Shown here piece by piece: positions 41,997 through 50,214 of a stretch of DNA of 64,000 nt (the first letter of the stretch is position 1; every line of letters begins with the position of its first letter). The notes beneath the pieces are model-generated. The model searched no databases, had not been told where the DNA came from, and saw nothing but the letters and a program-made list of their open reading frames with translations. A program made the translations under genes and the position numbers. The DNA is from Segatella copri (GTDB taxonomy: Bacteria > Bacteroidota > Bacteroidia > Bacteroidales > Bacteroidaceae): assembly GCF_015074785.1 (NCBI RefSeq), contig NZ_CP042464.1, positions 62,001 to 126,000 on the forward strand, in the 5' to 3' direction.

Positions 41997-42740
41997 TTAT
42001 TCTTCTGCCAGTTCTTTCATCGCATCGTTTAATGTGTTGAAAAGAACATTGATGTTTTCTTCTTCATTCTTGCATGCCTCCTTGAAGAGGGCAACAGGAT
42101 CTTCGGTGCTGCTCTTGAGCGGAGTCTCGTTGAGCAGGATGTTGACATTGTTCAGCAACATGCCGTGAAGGGTAGGCATGTGGAGCTGGTGCTGTTCGCC
42201 CTCCTTGCTGCCACACTTCAAGCCTGCGGCGTATGCCTTTACGATGATGCGGACCAGGAGATGGATGGCCATCGGCTCGTCAGCAAGACTGATGAGAATG
42301 CCGTGGGTATAATCGCGTACATGCTCTTCAAGAGTGGTAAACTTGCCTTGAAGAAGCCAGGTGAAGTTACGCTTGTATTCAGACTCCATCGCCTTGTAAA
42401 GCTGGTTCGATTTGCAGGCTATGCGCAAGTAGTCGAGCATGGTTGGCTCAAAGGTCGGGTCAGCCTGTTTCATGCTGTCGAAGTTCTTCTTCATGCGCTC
42501 GTTGGCTTCCTCGGCAGTCTTGTAGTTGAGGCGTACGAGGGTGGAGAACATGATGTCGAAGAAGTATTGGTTTACTTCGCCGTAGTGCTCCAGCATCATC
42601 TGCTTGATCTGTTTCGGGTCGTTCTTCTTGCTGAAGTCATTGCCTTCGATGGTAGCATCGATGATGCCACGTGCGTAAGCTTCAAAGAAACCTCTTACAA
42701 ATGCAGCTACTGCCTGATAACTGTTGATTCTTTTGCTCAT
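41997..42740 (-). CDS. conserved-looking protein of unknown function (247 aa)
   Basis: I do not recognise this protein. It is largely alpha-helical, without signal peptide or membrane segments, and starts MSKRINSYQAVAAFVRGFFE. The middle is rich in Lys, Glu and Met (EEANERMKKNFDSMKQADPT). There is a possible helical bundle with aromatic residues at 20, 55 and 125, and an acidic tail (ACKNEEENINVLFNTLNDAM then KELAEE). Codon use looks like the housekeeping neighbours. It follows the deacetylase by 48 bp in the same direction and may be cotranscribed with it. Function unknown. Confidence 0.7.
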   Translation of the reverse strand: MSKRINSYQAVAAFVRGFFEAYARGIIDATIEGNDFSKKNDPKQIKQMMLEHYGEVNQYFFDIMFSTLVRLNYKTAEEANERMKKNFDSMKQADPTFEPTMLDYLRIACKSNQLYKAMESEYKRNFTWLLQGKFTTLEEHVRDYTHGILISLADEPMAIHLLVRIIVKAYAAGLKCGSKEGEQHQLHMPTLHGMLLNNVNILLNETPLKSSTEDPVALFKEACKNEEENINVLFNTLNDAMKELAEE

Positions 42741-42788
42741 TTCTTGTCTGTGTTTATTGGGCTGTTCCTGTTTGGGAATAACAGCTTC

Positions 42789-43400
42789 TTATTCAAAAGT
42801 CTTAAATTCATACCCCTGTTCCATGAGCCATTCTATGGCCTGAGGGAGCGCTGTCTTCAGCTTTTCAATGCTCTTCAGCGAGTCGTGGAAGGTGATGATG
42901 CTGCCATTGCGGGCATATCGCTTCACATTGTTCACCACATCTTCTGCCGTCATCCATTTGGAATAGTCGCGCGTCACCACATCCCACATGATGACCTTGT
43001 AAGTGCGGTGCAGCCACCAATACTCACTTGGTCGCATCCAGCCGTGAGGTGGACGGAAGAGATGGGCATGGATGATATCGTTCGCCTTATTGGTGTTGAG
43101 CACGTAGGAGATGACACGGTGCTTGAAGGCACCGATATGATTGAATGTATGGTTGCCTACCTGATGACCCTCTGCCACAATCTGGTTGTAGAGGTCATGA
43201 TGGCGCAATACATTCTCGCCTACCATAAAGAAAGTAGCCTTGATATTGTACTTTCTCAGGGTCTCTAAGATGAATGGAGTTGACTCTGGAATCGGACCGT
43301 CATCAAATGTAAGATAGACAGAATGGTCTTTCTTGTCCATTCTCCAGATGGCCTTTGGATATAACCATCTGAGCCATTTGGCTGGTTGCTCTATGAACAT
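42789..43400 (-). CDS. polysaccharide deacetylase family protein (NodB domain)
   Basis: A 203-residue carbohydrate esterase family 4-like enzyme that removes N-acetyl groups from glycans. The five motifs are present: VYLTFDDGPIPESTPFIL (motif 1, Asp pair), GNHTFNHIGAF (motif 2, HxxxH metal ligands), FRPPHGWMRPSE (motif 3), the WDVVTRDYSKW region (motif 4) and IITFHDSLKS (motif 5). No clear signal peptide is seen, so its location is uncertain. Peptidoglycan or a cell-surface polymer is a likely substrate. Confidence 0.92.
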   Translation of the reverse strand: MFIEQPAKWLRWLYPKAIWRMDKKDHSVYLTFDDGPIPESTPFILETLRKYNIKATFFMVGENVLRHHDLYNQIVAEGHQVGNHTFNHIGAFKHRVISYVLNTNKANDIIHAHLFRPPHGWMRPSEYWWLHRTYKVIMWDVVTRDYSKWMTAEDVVNNVKRYARNGSIITFHDSLKSIEKLKTALPQAIEWLMEQGYEFKTFE

Positions 43401-43437
43401 GAATAAAACAGGTTTATATGAATAATGAAAAGTTTGG

Positions 43438-43466
43438 TGTCGTGTTTCGCGACACCAAACTTTTTT
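43438..43466. terminator. hairpin with GTTTC loop between DUF2723 and the deacetylase
   Basis: Arms GTTTGGTGTCG and CGACACCAAAC, T-G closing pair and loop GTTTC, followed on the plus strand by TTTTTTC. Likely terminator and a member of the GTTTY-loop family. Confidence 0.65.
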
Positions 43467-43473
43467 CTATTTT

Positions 43474-46400
43474 TTACTGGTTGCCTTCCGGCATTCTGCC
43501 ACCTCTGCCATGATAGAGACGGTAGAGGTTGTTGAGCTGTTTCTCATACTTCTGCTCCAACTGTGGACTCACCATTCCGGCAGCCTCGCAGATGCTCTGC
43601 ATGATCATGATCTGACGGATGCAGTCATGCTCTGCCTGGAGGAAACGGTCGTTTGGCAGCGAGAGATAGTAGTTGAGGTATTGTGAAGCATTCTTCCATA
43701 CCGCTTCTATATATTCCTTGCCCTTGGCTTTCTGACCGGTCATCAGCCAGCCGCGAGCCATATCCAAGCCACCGCTCATGTAGTCGAGCGTAACATTGTA
43801 GGCAGGAATCTCGGTATCAGCCTTCTTCAGAATGTTGATAGCCTTCTGCTTCTTGCCTTCGGCGATGAGCTGGAGGGCTGTCTGGGCGAGCAGGCGACGG
43901 TGGGTATAACACATACGCATGGTTGTCTCGTCGATGTAGAGTCCCTTCTGCTTCAGGTTGCCGAACTTGAATCGGGTCATGATGTTGTGATAAGCCTTCT
44001 CTGTATCGAAGTTCTTGGCACCTGGCTTGTTGGTGGTGAACGGAGTGATACGGTTCACAAGTCCCTCCTGTATGAAGTTGTCACCCAGGTTCATATAGTT
44101 CTCTTCGCCTACGGTGAGTGCTACGTAGAGCGGACGGGTCCAGTTACACTGTGCCAGCATTTCGAGCATCATGAGGTCGCCCTTGTAGAGTGCGCTCTTG
44201 CCGGCAAGCGAGATGACCATCTTGTCTGGAATAGAATCTGATGCCATCATCATGCCGCTCTTCTTTACAGCCTCCTTGTCGATGGTGACATAGAGGGTAT
44301 CTGTAGGGATGAAGTGCATGTCAGGGTTCTTGCTGCGTACCCAGTTCTTCAAGATGTTCTTGAGCTCGAACGGTTCGGCACCAAACTGCTTCTTGGCATT
44401 CTCAGGATCTTGCTTGTAGAAGTCGAGAATCTGCTTCTTTGCCTCAGGTTCAACAGATACATATTCGTTGGTACCTGAACAGAAGTCGAGACGTGGCCAG
44501 GTGATTGGCACGGATGGTGAGTTGTATGCAGGACGCATCATCTGGTCGATATACCAGTCGGTCTGCAGGTAGCTCAGGTTACATACGCGGGCATCTGTTC
44601 CTACGCCTTCTACCTCCTGGTTGTACCAGAGTGGGAAGGTATCGTTATCACCATTGGTAAAGATGATAGGGTTGCCCTTCTCCTGGAGTGACATCAGATA
44701 GTTCTGACCGAAGTCACGGCAGGTGTAACGGTTTGAGCGGTCGTGATCATCCCAGGTCTGTGATGCCATCTGGATAGGTACGAGAAGTGTGATGACTGCT
44801 ACGATGGCTGTTACGGCAGTACCGCTGAGCTTCATCTTGCGCTTCAGAATGTCGATGATGGCGAGTACGCCGAGACCGCACCAGATAGCGTATGCATAGA
44901 ATGAGCCGGCATAAGCATAGTCACGCTCACGTGGCTGCATAGGTGTCTGATTCAGGTAGATGACGATGGCAAGACCTGTCATGAAGAAAAGGAAGAATAC
45001 AATCCAGAACTGCTGGATACCGATAGGGAGGAGTACTTCCTCTTCCTTGCCGTTCTTCATTACCTTCTTCTTGCGGGTATACCAAGCCTGCCAGAAAAGT
45101 CCGATGAGACCGAGAATCAGTGGCATGCAGTAGAATACATTGTGGCCCTTGTTCTCCTTCAGGTCGTCTGGCAATTTGCTCTGGTCGCCATAGAGTGAAT
45201 CATCGATGAATGAGAAACCGGTAATCCAGTTTCCGTGCTCTGGCTCACCATTGCCCTGGATGTCGTTCTGACGGCCGGCAAAGTTCCACATGAAGTAGCG
45301 CCAGTACATGAAGTTGCACTGGTAAGAGAGGAAGAAGCGGATGTTGTCAAACTGTGACGGCATCTTCACCATCATACTCTCTCCGCAGCGGTCGTAAGGA
45401 ATCTCTGTGCCTTCTACACCGCCCATCCAGTCTTCGTAAGCCTGGGCATGAGCCGAACTGTACATACGAGGGAAGAGCATGTTCTGGGCATAGATATACT
45501 TATTCTTGTGACTTACTACGAAGTAAGAGTCCTTCTCATCAGCCGAAGCCTTCTCCTTGCGCTGGTAAACCGGTGCGCCTTCCTTCATGACAGGCTTGCA
45601 CATGTTGCCGTCTACTTCGAGGGCTACCTGTGATGTATAAGCCTGGCCATAGAACAGAGGGCGGTCGCCATACTGGTCGCGGCTCAGATAACTTCCCAGG
45701 GTAAAGATGTCCTCAGGAGAGTTCTGGTCCATAGGAGGGTTGGCAGAAGAACGGATCACGATGAGTGCGTAGCTGGAATAACCAATCATCAGCATCAGCA
45801 TGCAGAGCAAGGCTGTGTTCTTGACGCGTGCTGAGATGAGCGGCAGGAGCTGCATCTTCTTCTTGGCGATGCCAGTAGATTCGTCAACGCCTGTTACTAC
45901 CTCCTGCTTGCGCTTGTAGCCGAGTACAAACCAGAGGATAACCAGCACGATGATGCCGGTGATGGCAGCTGTCCAGCCATATCCGTAGAATGGGATGCCG
46001 AGCATGCCGAAACCGAGAACGAAGGCGATATTCTGCTTCTTCTCGTTCTTCTCTGATGCATTACAGGTCTCGTAGATGCCCCAGATGACAGAGGCTACAA
46101 GACAGATGATGTATACGATTTCACCGGTATTGAACGGACAGCCGAGGGTGTTGACAAAGAACAGCTCGAACCAGCCGCCTACGGTGATGATGCCTGGAAC
46201 CACACCATACAGTACGGCTACCACTACGAGGAATGAAAGGAACAGTGCCAGGAGCGAACCCTTGAGGTTGGCATGTGGCACCTTCTTGTAGTAATAAACC
46301 AATACGATGGCTGGGATACAGAGCAGGTTGAGCAGGTGGACACCGATACTCAAACCGGTCATATAGGCGATGAGCACAAGCCAACGGTCGCTATGAGGCT

Positions 46401-46908
46401 CGTCAGCATGGTCTTCCCACTTCAATATCAGCCAGAATACCACAGCGGTAAAGGCAGAAGAGAACGCATAAACCTCACCCTCGACAGCAGAGAACCAGAA
46501 GGTATCGCTGAAGGTGTAGATGAGTGCGCCCACCATACCGGATGCCTCGATGGCAATCAGCTTGCTGGTGGTCAGTTCTTTCCAGTCGCTGATAACGAGT
46601 CGGCGAGCCAGGTGGGTGATGGTCCAGAAGAGGAACATGATACAGACGGCGCTCAGCAGGGCGCTCATCGTATTTACCATCTTGGCTACCTGGGTAGTGT
46701 CGCTGGCGAAATGTGTGAAGAAATTGCCTAAAAGCATGAAGAATGGTGCCCCAGGTGGGTGACCGATCTCCTGCTTGTAAGCAGTCGTAATAAACTCAGG
46801 ACAGTCCCAGAAGCTGGCTGTCGGTTCAATTGTGGAACAATAAGTGAACGCCGCAATGATGAATGCGACCCATCCGAAGATATTGTCCACTAATCTGTAC
46901 TGTTTCAT
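43474..46908 (-). CDS. DUF2723 family multi-pass membrane protein, probable GT-C-type glycosyltransferase
   Basis: A 1,144-residue protein with about 12 or more membrane helices in the first 650 residues. Recognisable DUF2723 segments are PTASFWDCPEFITTAYKQEI, HPPGAPFFMLLGNFF, then FWFSAVEGEVYAFSSAFTAV and RERDYAYAGSFYAYAIW. The soluble C-terminal part (about 700-1144) has LGTDARVCNLSYLQTDWYID-like text and TPR-like helices (KQKAINILKKADTEIPAYN). The family is thought to be related to protein mannosyltransferases (GT-C fold) and to act in surface glycosylation in Bacteroidetes; the substrate here is unknown. It is preceded by a TATCTTTG -7 box (47006-47013). Confidence 0.85.
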   Translation of the reverse strand: MKQYRLVDNIFGWVAFIIAAFTYCSTIEPTASFWDCPEFITTAYKQEIGHPPGAPFFMLLGNFFTHFASDTTQVAKMVNTMSALLSAVCIMFLFWTITHLARRLVISDWKELTTSKLIAIEASGMVGALIYTFSDTFWFSAVEGEVYAFSSAFTAVVFWLILKWEDHADEPHSDRWLVLIAYMTGLSIGVHLLNLLCIPAIVLVYYYKKVPHANLKGSLLALFLSFLVVVAVLYGVVPGIITVGGWFELFFVNTLGCPFNTGEIVYIICLVASVIWGIYETCNASEKNEKKQNIAFVLGFGMLGIPFYGYGWTAAITGIIVLVILWFVLGYKRKQEVVTGVDESTGIAKKKMQLLPLISARVKNTALLCMLMLMIGYSSYALIVIRSSANPPMDQNSPEDIFTLGSYLSRDQYGDRPLFYGQAYTSQVALEVDGNMCKPVMKEGAPVYQRKEKASADEKDSYFVVSHKNKYIYAQNMLFPRMYSSAHAQAYEDWMGGVEGTEIPYDRCGESMMVKMPSQFDNIRFFLSYQCNFMYWRYFMWNFAGRQNDIQGNGEPEHGNWITGFSFIDDSLYGDQSKLPDDLKENKGHNVFYCMPLILGLIGLFWQAWYTRKKKVMKNGKEEEVLLPIGIQQFWIVFFLFFMTGLAIVIYLNQTPMQPRERDYAYAGSFYAYAIWCGLGVLAIIDILKRKMKLSGTAVTAIVAVITLLVPIQMASQTWDDHDRSNRYTCRDFGQNYLMSLQEKGNPIIFTNGDNDTFPLWYNQEVEGVGTDARVCNLSYLQTDWYIDQMMRPAYNSPSVPITWPRLDFCSGTNEYVSVEPEAKKQILDFYKQDPENAKKQFGAEPFELKNILKNWVRSKNPDMHFIPTDTLYVTIDKEAVKKSGMMMASDSIPDKMVISLAGKSALYKGDLMMLEMLAQCNWTRPLYVALTVGEENYMNLGDNFIQEGLVNRITPFTTNKPGAKNFDTEKAYHNIMTRFKFGNLKQKGLYIDETTMRMCYTHRRLLAQTALQLIAEGKKQKAINILKKADTEIPAYNVTLDYMSGGLDMARGWLMTGQKAKGKEYIEAVWKNASQYLNYYLSLPNDRFLQAEHDCIRQIMIMQSICEAAGMVSPQLEQKYEKQLNNLYRLYHGRGGRMPEGNQ

Positions 46909-47075
46909 TATTGTTTAAACTTTAATGTATTATATTTCTTTTTGAATGCTTTCTCTGTTTCTGAATGCTTTCTCCGCGCCTTTCAAGAAAGGCACATTCC
47001 AGTTGCAAAGATAATAAAAAGATGAGATAATATGGATTTTTGCACCTGTTTTTTAGGCATTATTATATAATAAGC

Positions 47076-47792
47076 CTATACATTTAAGAAATGCTCTTCC
47101 AGTTTTTCTCTCGGCATATCTGCCGTATCGTGGTAGTGGAGATGATGATTTACGCAGGCGATGTGCTTTACGTTATTAAGCACTTCGGCTACATCATGGT
47201 TTACGATGATAATGGCGCACTCCCGGTTGATCTGTTCCAGCATCTCGTACATCTGCTTCTGGAAACGGCGGTCGATGTAGGTGTTGGGCTCATCCAGTAT
47301 CACTACATCGGGTTTCGAAACAATGGCGCGGGCGAGGAGGACTCGCTGCAACTGTCCGCCGCTCAAGGCTGCGATATGGCGGTCTTTCAACTCTGTGAGC
47401 TGCATCTGTTCCAGACAGTCGAGTACCTGCTGGTGCTGTGCCTGGGTGTATCTCGAAAAGAGACTTTTGGTCTTGCTGAGTCCTGAGAGTACCACTTCAT
47501 AAACGGAGATAGGAAACTGTTTGTCGAGATGGTTGTATTGGGGCAGATATCCCATACTGATTTCCCTAACTTCCTCTCCGTCTTTATAAAAGCGGATGCT
47601 GCCGTCTGTGGGGTTCATCAGTCCCAGGATGAGGCGCATGAGAGTTGTCTTGCCACCACCGTTGGGACCGATGATGCCAAGATAATCGTCTTTGCAGACG
47701 GTGAGGTTGATATCGTGGAGCACCTCCTTGCCTTCATAGCCAGCAGAAAGATGCTCTATCTCTATTAACTTTGAACTTTGAACTTTGAACAT
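47076..47792 (-). CDS. znuC: zinc/manganese-type metal ABC transporter, ATP-binding protein
   Basis: A 238-residue ABC ATPase of the ZnuC/MntB-like group. Walker A is GIIGPNGGGKTTLMRLILG, the Q-loop is GYLPQYNHLD, the signature is ALSGGQLQRVLLARAIV and Walker B is DVVILDEPNTYID. HDVAEVLNNVKHIACVNHHL gives the switch histidine. It follows the substrate-binding protein gene across a three-hairpin repeat. The permease partner is not in the window. The start ATG (47790-47792) and the first residues (MFKVQSSK) come from a heptad repeat; LIEIEHLSAGYEGKEVL is where the real domain begins. Confidence 0.88.
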   Translation of the reverse strand: MFKVQSSKLIEIEHLSAGYEGKEVLHDINLTVCKDDYLGIIGPNGGGKTTLMRLILGLMNPTDGSIRFYKDGEEVREISMGYLPQYNHLDKQFPISVYEVVLSGLSKTKSLFSRYTQAQHQQVLDCLEQMQLTELKDRHIAALSGGQLQRVLLARAIVSKPDVVILDEPNTYIDRRFQKQMYEMLEQINRECAIIIVNHDVAEVLNNVKHIACVNHHLHYHDTADMPREKLEEHFLNV

Positions 47793-47808
47793 TGAACTTT
47801 ATGATTAG
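47764..47808 (-). repeat. heptad array supplying the znuC start
   Basis: On the minus strand an AATCATA leader and AAGTTCA, ATGTTCA, AAGTTCA, AAGTTCA, AAGTTAA units. The second heptad contains the znuC ATG, so N-terminal residues MFKVQSSKL are repeat-encoded. Confidence 0.8.
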
Positions 47809-47821
47809 TTGTTGTTTTAAC

Positions 47822-47913
47822 AAAGCTTTTGCCCTTACAGGGCGCCTTGTTAACTGCTATTATACCCAGGGCGATGCCCTGGGCTAGGAGCTTCTGCCCT
47901 TTCAGGGCGTGTG
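47822..47913 (-). repeat. three-hairpin REP-like element, copy B (znuA-znuC)
   Basis: Reverse orientation copy of 38699-38791: the 51-nt and 23-nt blocks are identical and the spacer differs. It begins 5 nt after the znuA stop. Relative to transcription it has the same orientation as copy A. Confidence 0.9.
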
Positions 47914-47917
47914 GAGC

Positions 47918-48796
47918 TTACTTCCCAACAACGATTTTCTTGCCTTGTACCGCTGCTGCCGCTTCCTGCATCGCCCAGTTCCAGTCTCCCTGCAATGGGT
48001 TGATATCCATTGGTTTGGTGTGGCTCTCCTTGATGAAGGTTGTGGTGTTGCGGTTGGCAAATTCTGCCTGTATCAGGCAGAACTTGATCTTTTCTTTTCT
48101 GGCTCTCTCTATGAGGCTCTTCAGCTGGGAGGCACTAGGCTCCCTGCCTTCTTCCTCTATGGCAAGCTGCTCCAGCTGGTAGTCACGGGCAAAGTAGGTG
48201 AGGATAGGGTGGTAGATCACAAACTTGCGTACCAGGTCTGGGTCCTTTTTGAAGCTCTCCTTGATGGTGCTGTCTCTCTTGTCAATGATGCTGAGCAGCG
48301 ACTGATAGTTCTTCTCGAAGAAAGCCTTGTTCTTCGGCTCCAGTTCGCAGAGCGCCTTGAGGATGTTGCTGGCTATGATGCGGGCGTTTTTGCAACTCAT
48401 CCATACGTGTGGGTCGATGTTGCCACCCGGAGTCTTGGCAGGCTTGATGCCCACGGAGGTATCTATCACCTTCATGTCAGGAGCGTTGTCCTGTAGCTTC
48501 TTCATCCAGGTCTGTTCGAAACCGATGCTTCCTACTTTCAGATAGAGAGCACTCCTGGAGAGTTCCATCATCTGCTGGGCATAAGGCTCGTAAGTTTCTG
48601 GATTGTTGCCGTTGGATACCATCACGTTGACATCCACCTTATCTCCGGCAATCTTATCAACGAAAAACTTGTAGGGAGGGATGGTAACGGTTACAGTAGG
48701 CTTGGCATTACTTTCAGCCATGCCAGCCTTTTGCTGGTTGCTTTTGCAGCCAACCATTAGGGCGCATATTATAATAAGGTATAAAAATCTCTTCAT
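47918..48796 (-). CDS. znuA: zinc ABC transporter substrate-binding lipoprotein
   Basis: A 292-residue metal-binding lipoprotein of the ZnuA/TroA cluster. It has a lipobox (ALMVGC, Cys 17) and TVTIPPYKFFVDKIAGDKVD. Metal ligands are probably the histidine in GNIDPHVWMSCKNARI, the one in FVIYHPILTYFARDY and an acidic residue near the C-terminus. A His-rich loop of true zinc binders is weak or missing, so manganese cannot be excluded. It overlaps none of its neighbours; the VTT gene lies 2 bp upstream and the REP element follows. Confidence 0.88.
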   Translation of the reverse strand: MKRFLYLIIICALMVGCKSNQQKAGMAESNAKPTVTVTIPPYKFFVDKIAGDKVDVNVMVSNGNNPETYEPYAQQMMELSRSALYLKVGSIGFEQTWMKKLQDNAPDMKVIDTSVGIKPAKTPGGNIDPHVWMSCKNARIIASNILKALCELEPKNKAFFEKNYQSLLSIIDKRDSTIKESFKKDPDLVRKFVIYHPILTYFARDYQLEQLAIEEEGREPSASQLKSLIERARKEKIKFCLIQAEFANRNTTTFIKESHTKPMDINPLQGDWNWAMQEAAAAVQGKKIVVGK

Positions 48797-48798
48797 AA

Positions 48799-49251
48799 TT
48801 AAACGATAAAACTCAGTCCATAGACCAATAAAACATATCTTAGTACTTTTCCGATGGTGATACTGAGTATCGAAATCGGAATATTGGCTCTTGTCAAGCC
48901 TAAAACGATGGTGATGGCACTTCCCAATAGTGGGAGAAAGGCGAAGAATCCCATCCAGGCGCCTCTGCCTGCCATGAAACGTTCAGCCTTATCCAGACTT
49001 TTTTTCTTCACATGCAGGTATTTCTCTATCCATTCCATCTTACCCATTCTGCCCACACCGTAGTTGAACATGGAACCAAGCACATTGCCGATGCTACCGT
49101 AGATAACGAGGGGGAGAGGCTCTAGTCCAGCTGCCTGCAAGCCTGCCATTACTGCCTCGCTGCTGAATGGGAAGAAAGAACCTGCCAGAAAAGCTGCAGC
49201 AAGCATGCCCCAATAGCCCCAGTCGATTAAGAAACTGATAATCCAACTCAT
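48799..49251 (-). CDS. YqaA/DedA-like VTT-domain membrane protein
   Basis: A 150-residue protein with four hydrophobic segments and the VTT (SNARE-associated) domain. GYWGMLAAAFLAGSFFPFSS (EAVMAGL follows), then the loop GSIGNVLGSMFNYGVGRMG and a C-terminal FLPLLGSAITIVLGLTRANI are typical. Members of this group are thought to be lipid scramblases or flippases. It starts 4 bp inside the end of the upstream membrane gene (ATG overlap) and sits 2 bp before znuA, so it is in the same transcription unit. Confidence 0.85.
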   Translation of the reverse strand: MSWIISFLIDWGYWGMLAAAFLAGSFFPFSSEAVMAGLQAAGLEPLPLVIYGSIGNVLGSMFNYGVGRMGKMEWIEKYLHVKKKSLDKAERFMAGRGAWMGFFAFLPLLGSAITIVLGLTRANIPISILSITIGKVLRYVLLVYGLSFIV

Positions 49252-50195
49252 AATAATATGCTCTCTGGTACGAGTATGTTGTAAGCCATGATAAGTACCA
49301 GCATGATGAGCAGCAGGATGAAGGAGATGTTGGTAAACTTACCTCTGGTGAATGTGATGAAATGGGCGATAAGCGGTGCTGTATTCACAATCAGGATGCC
49401 GCCCAGTTCCTGTATATGTCGAGGTTGGAGGACGATGAAGATGATGCAGGCAACCGATATCATGATAAACGTTTCGTAGATCATGCGGGTGCGTATCTTA
49501 TCGCCGTAGCTGGTGCGTATGAAGTGGATGGAACCGATGATGGTGAGCAGGATAACGAAACTCAGGTTCAGTACCTGATGGTCGGTAACCTGCGAATAAT
49601 CAAAGAGTTCGCTGTAGTTGATGAATTCGCAGAAGTGGTCAGCCAGACCCTGTATGTTGTCGGTATAGAAGAAATAACCGGCTGCAAACCAATAGGGCAC
49701 GATGAGACCAACCAGGGATGCAAAGAATGTCTTTACGCTAAACGAGAGGGTAAACACCATCATCATGATCCACAGTATAGGCATGAAATAGCCTATCTGC
49801 ACGAAAACCATCGATGCCAGACCGATGCAGGCAAAGGCGTAGAAAGTCCAGCCTGTAGAGCGTTTATCCTGATAGCAATTCCAGATAATGAGATAAAAGG
49901 CGATGAAACACATCGTCACAATACTGCTTTTTAAAGAGAGTTGGGGGAGTCCTGTCATCGTCATTAATGCCAGAAAACTGCAGGATACCATTCGGCTGTA
50001 GGTACGCATCAGGGCATTACGGTTGTTCAGTTCCACCATCAGCAGGGTAGACATGGCTGTGAAAGCAAATTCTACCCAGATATTGGATACCAATAAACCT
50101 ACTGCAACCCAAACCAGCGTGGCAAGGGTTGCAGTAATAGGTAAAGAGTAGCGGCTAGCCGCTACTTTATTTTGAAAAGTTTTCTTTCTTAACAT
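49248..50195 (-). CDS. multi-pass membrane protein of unknown function
   Basis: A 315-residue protein with about nine hydrophobic segments and little else. The N-terminus is polar and basic (MLRKKTFQNKVAASRYSLPI) and there is no signal peptide. Charged loops contain NNRNALMRTYSRM and DKIRTRMIYETF. No family signature is recognised with certainty; similar proteins occur in Bacteroidales before purD or metal transport genes. It overlaps the VTT gene by 4 bp and lies 20 bp after purD, so purD, this gene, the VTT gene and znuA form a close series. Confidence 0.7.
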   Translation of the reverse strand: MLRKKTFQNKVAASRYSLPITATLATLVWVAVGLLVSNIWVEFAFTAMSTLLMVELNNRNALMRTYSRMVSCSFLALMTMTGLPQLSLKSSIVTMCFIAFYLIIWNCYQDKRSTGWTFYAFACIGLASMVFVQIGYFMPILWIMMMVFTLSFSVKTFFASLVGLIVPYWFAAGYFFYTDNIQGLADHFCEFINYSELFDYSQVTDHQVLNLSFVILLTIIGSIHFIRTSYGDKIRTRMIYETFIMISVACIIFIVLQPRHIQELGGILIVNTAPLIAHFITFTRGKFTNISFILLLIMLVLIMAYNILVPESILL

Positions 50196-50214
50196 CTAAT
50201 TCAACATTAAAAAA

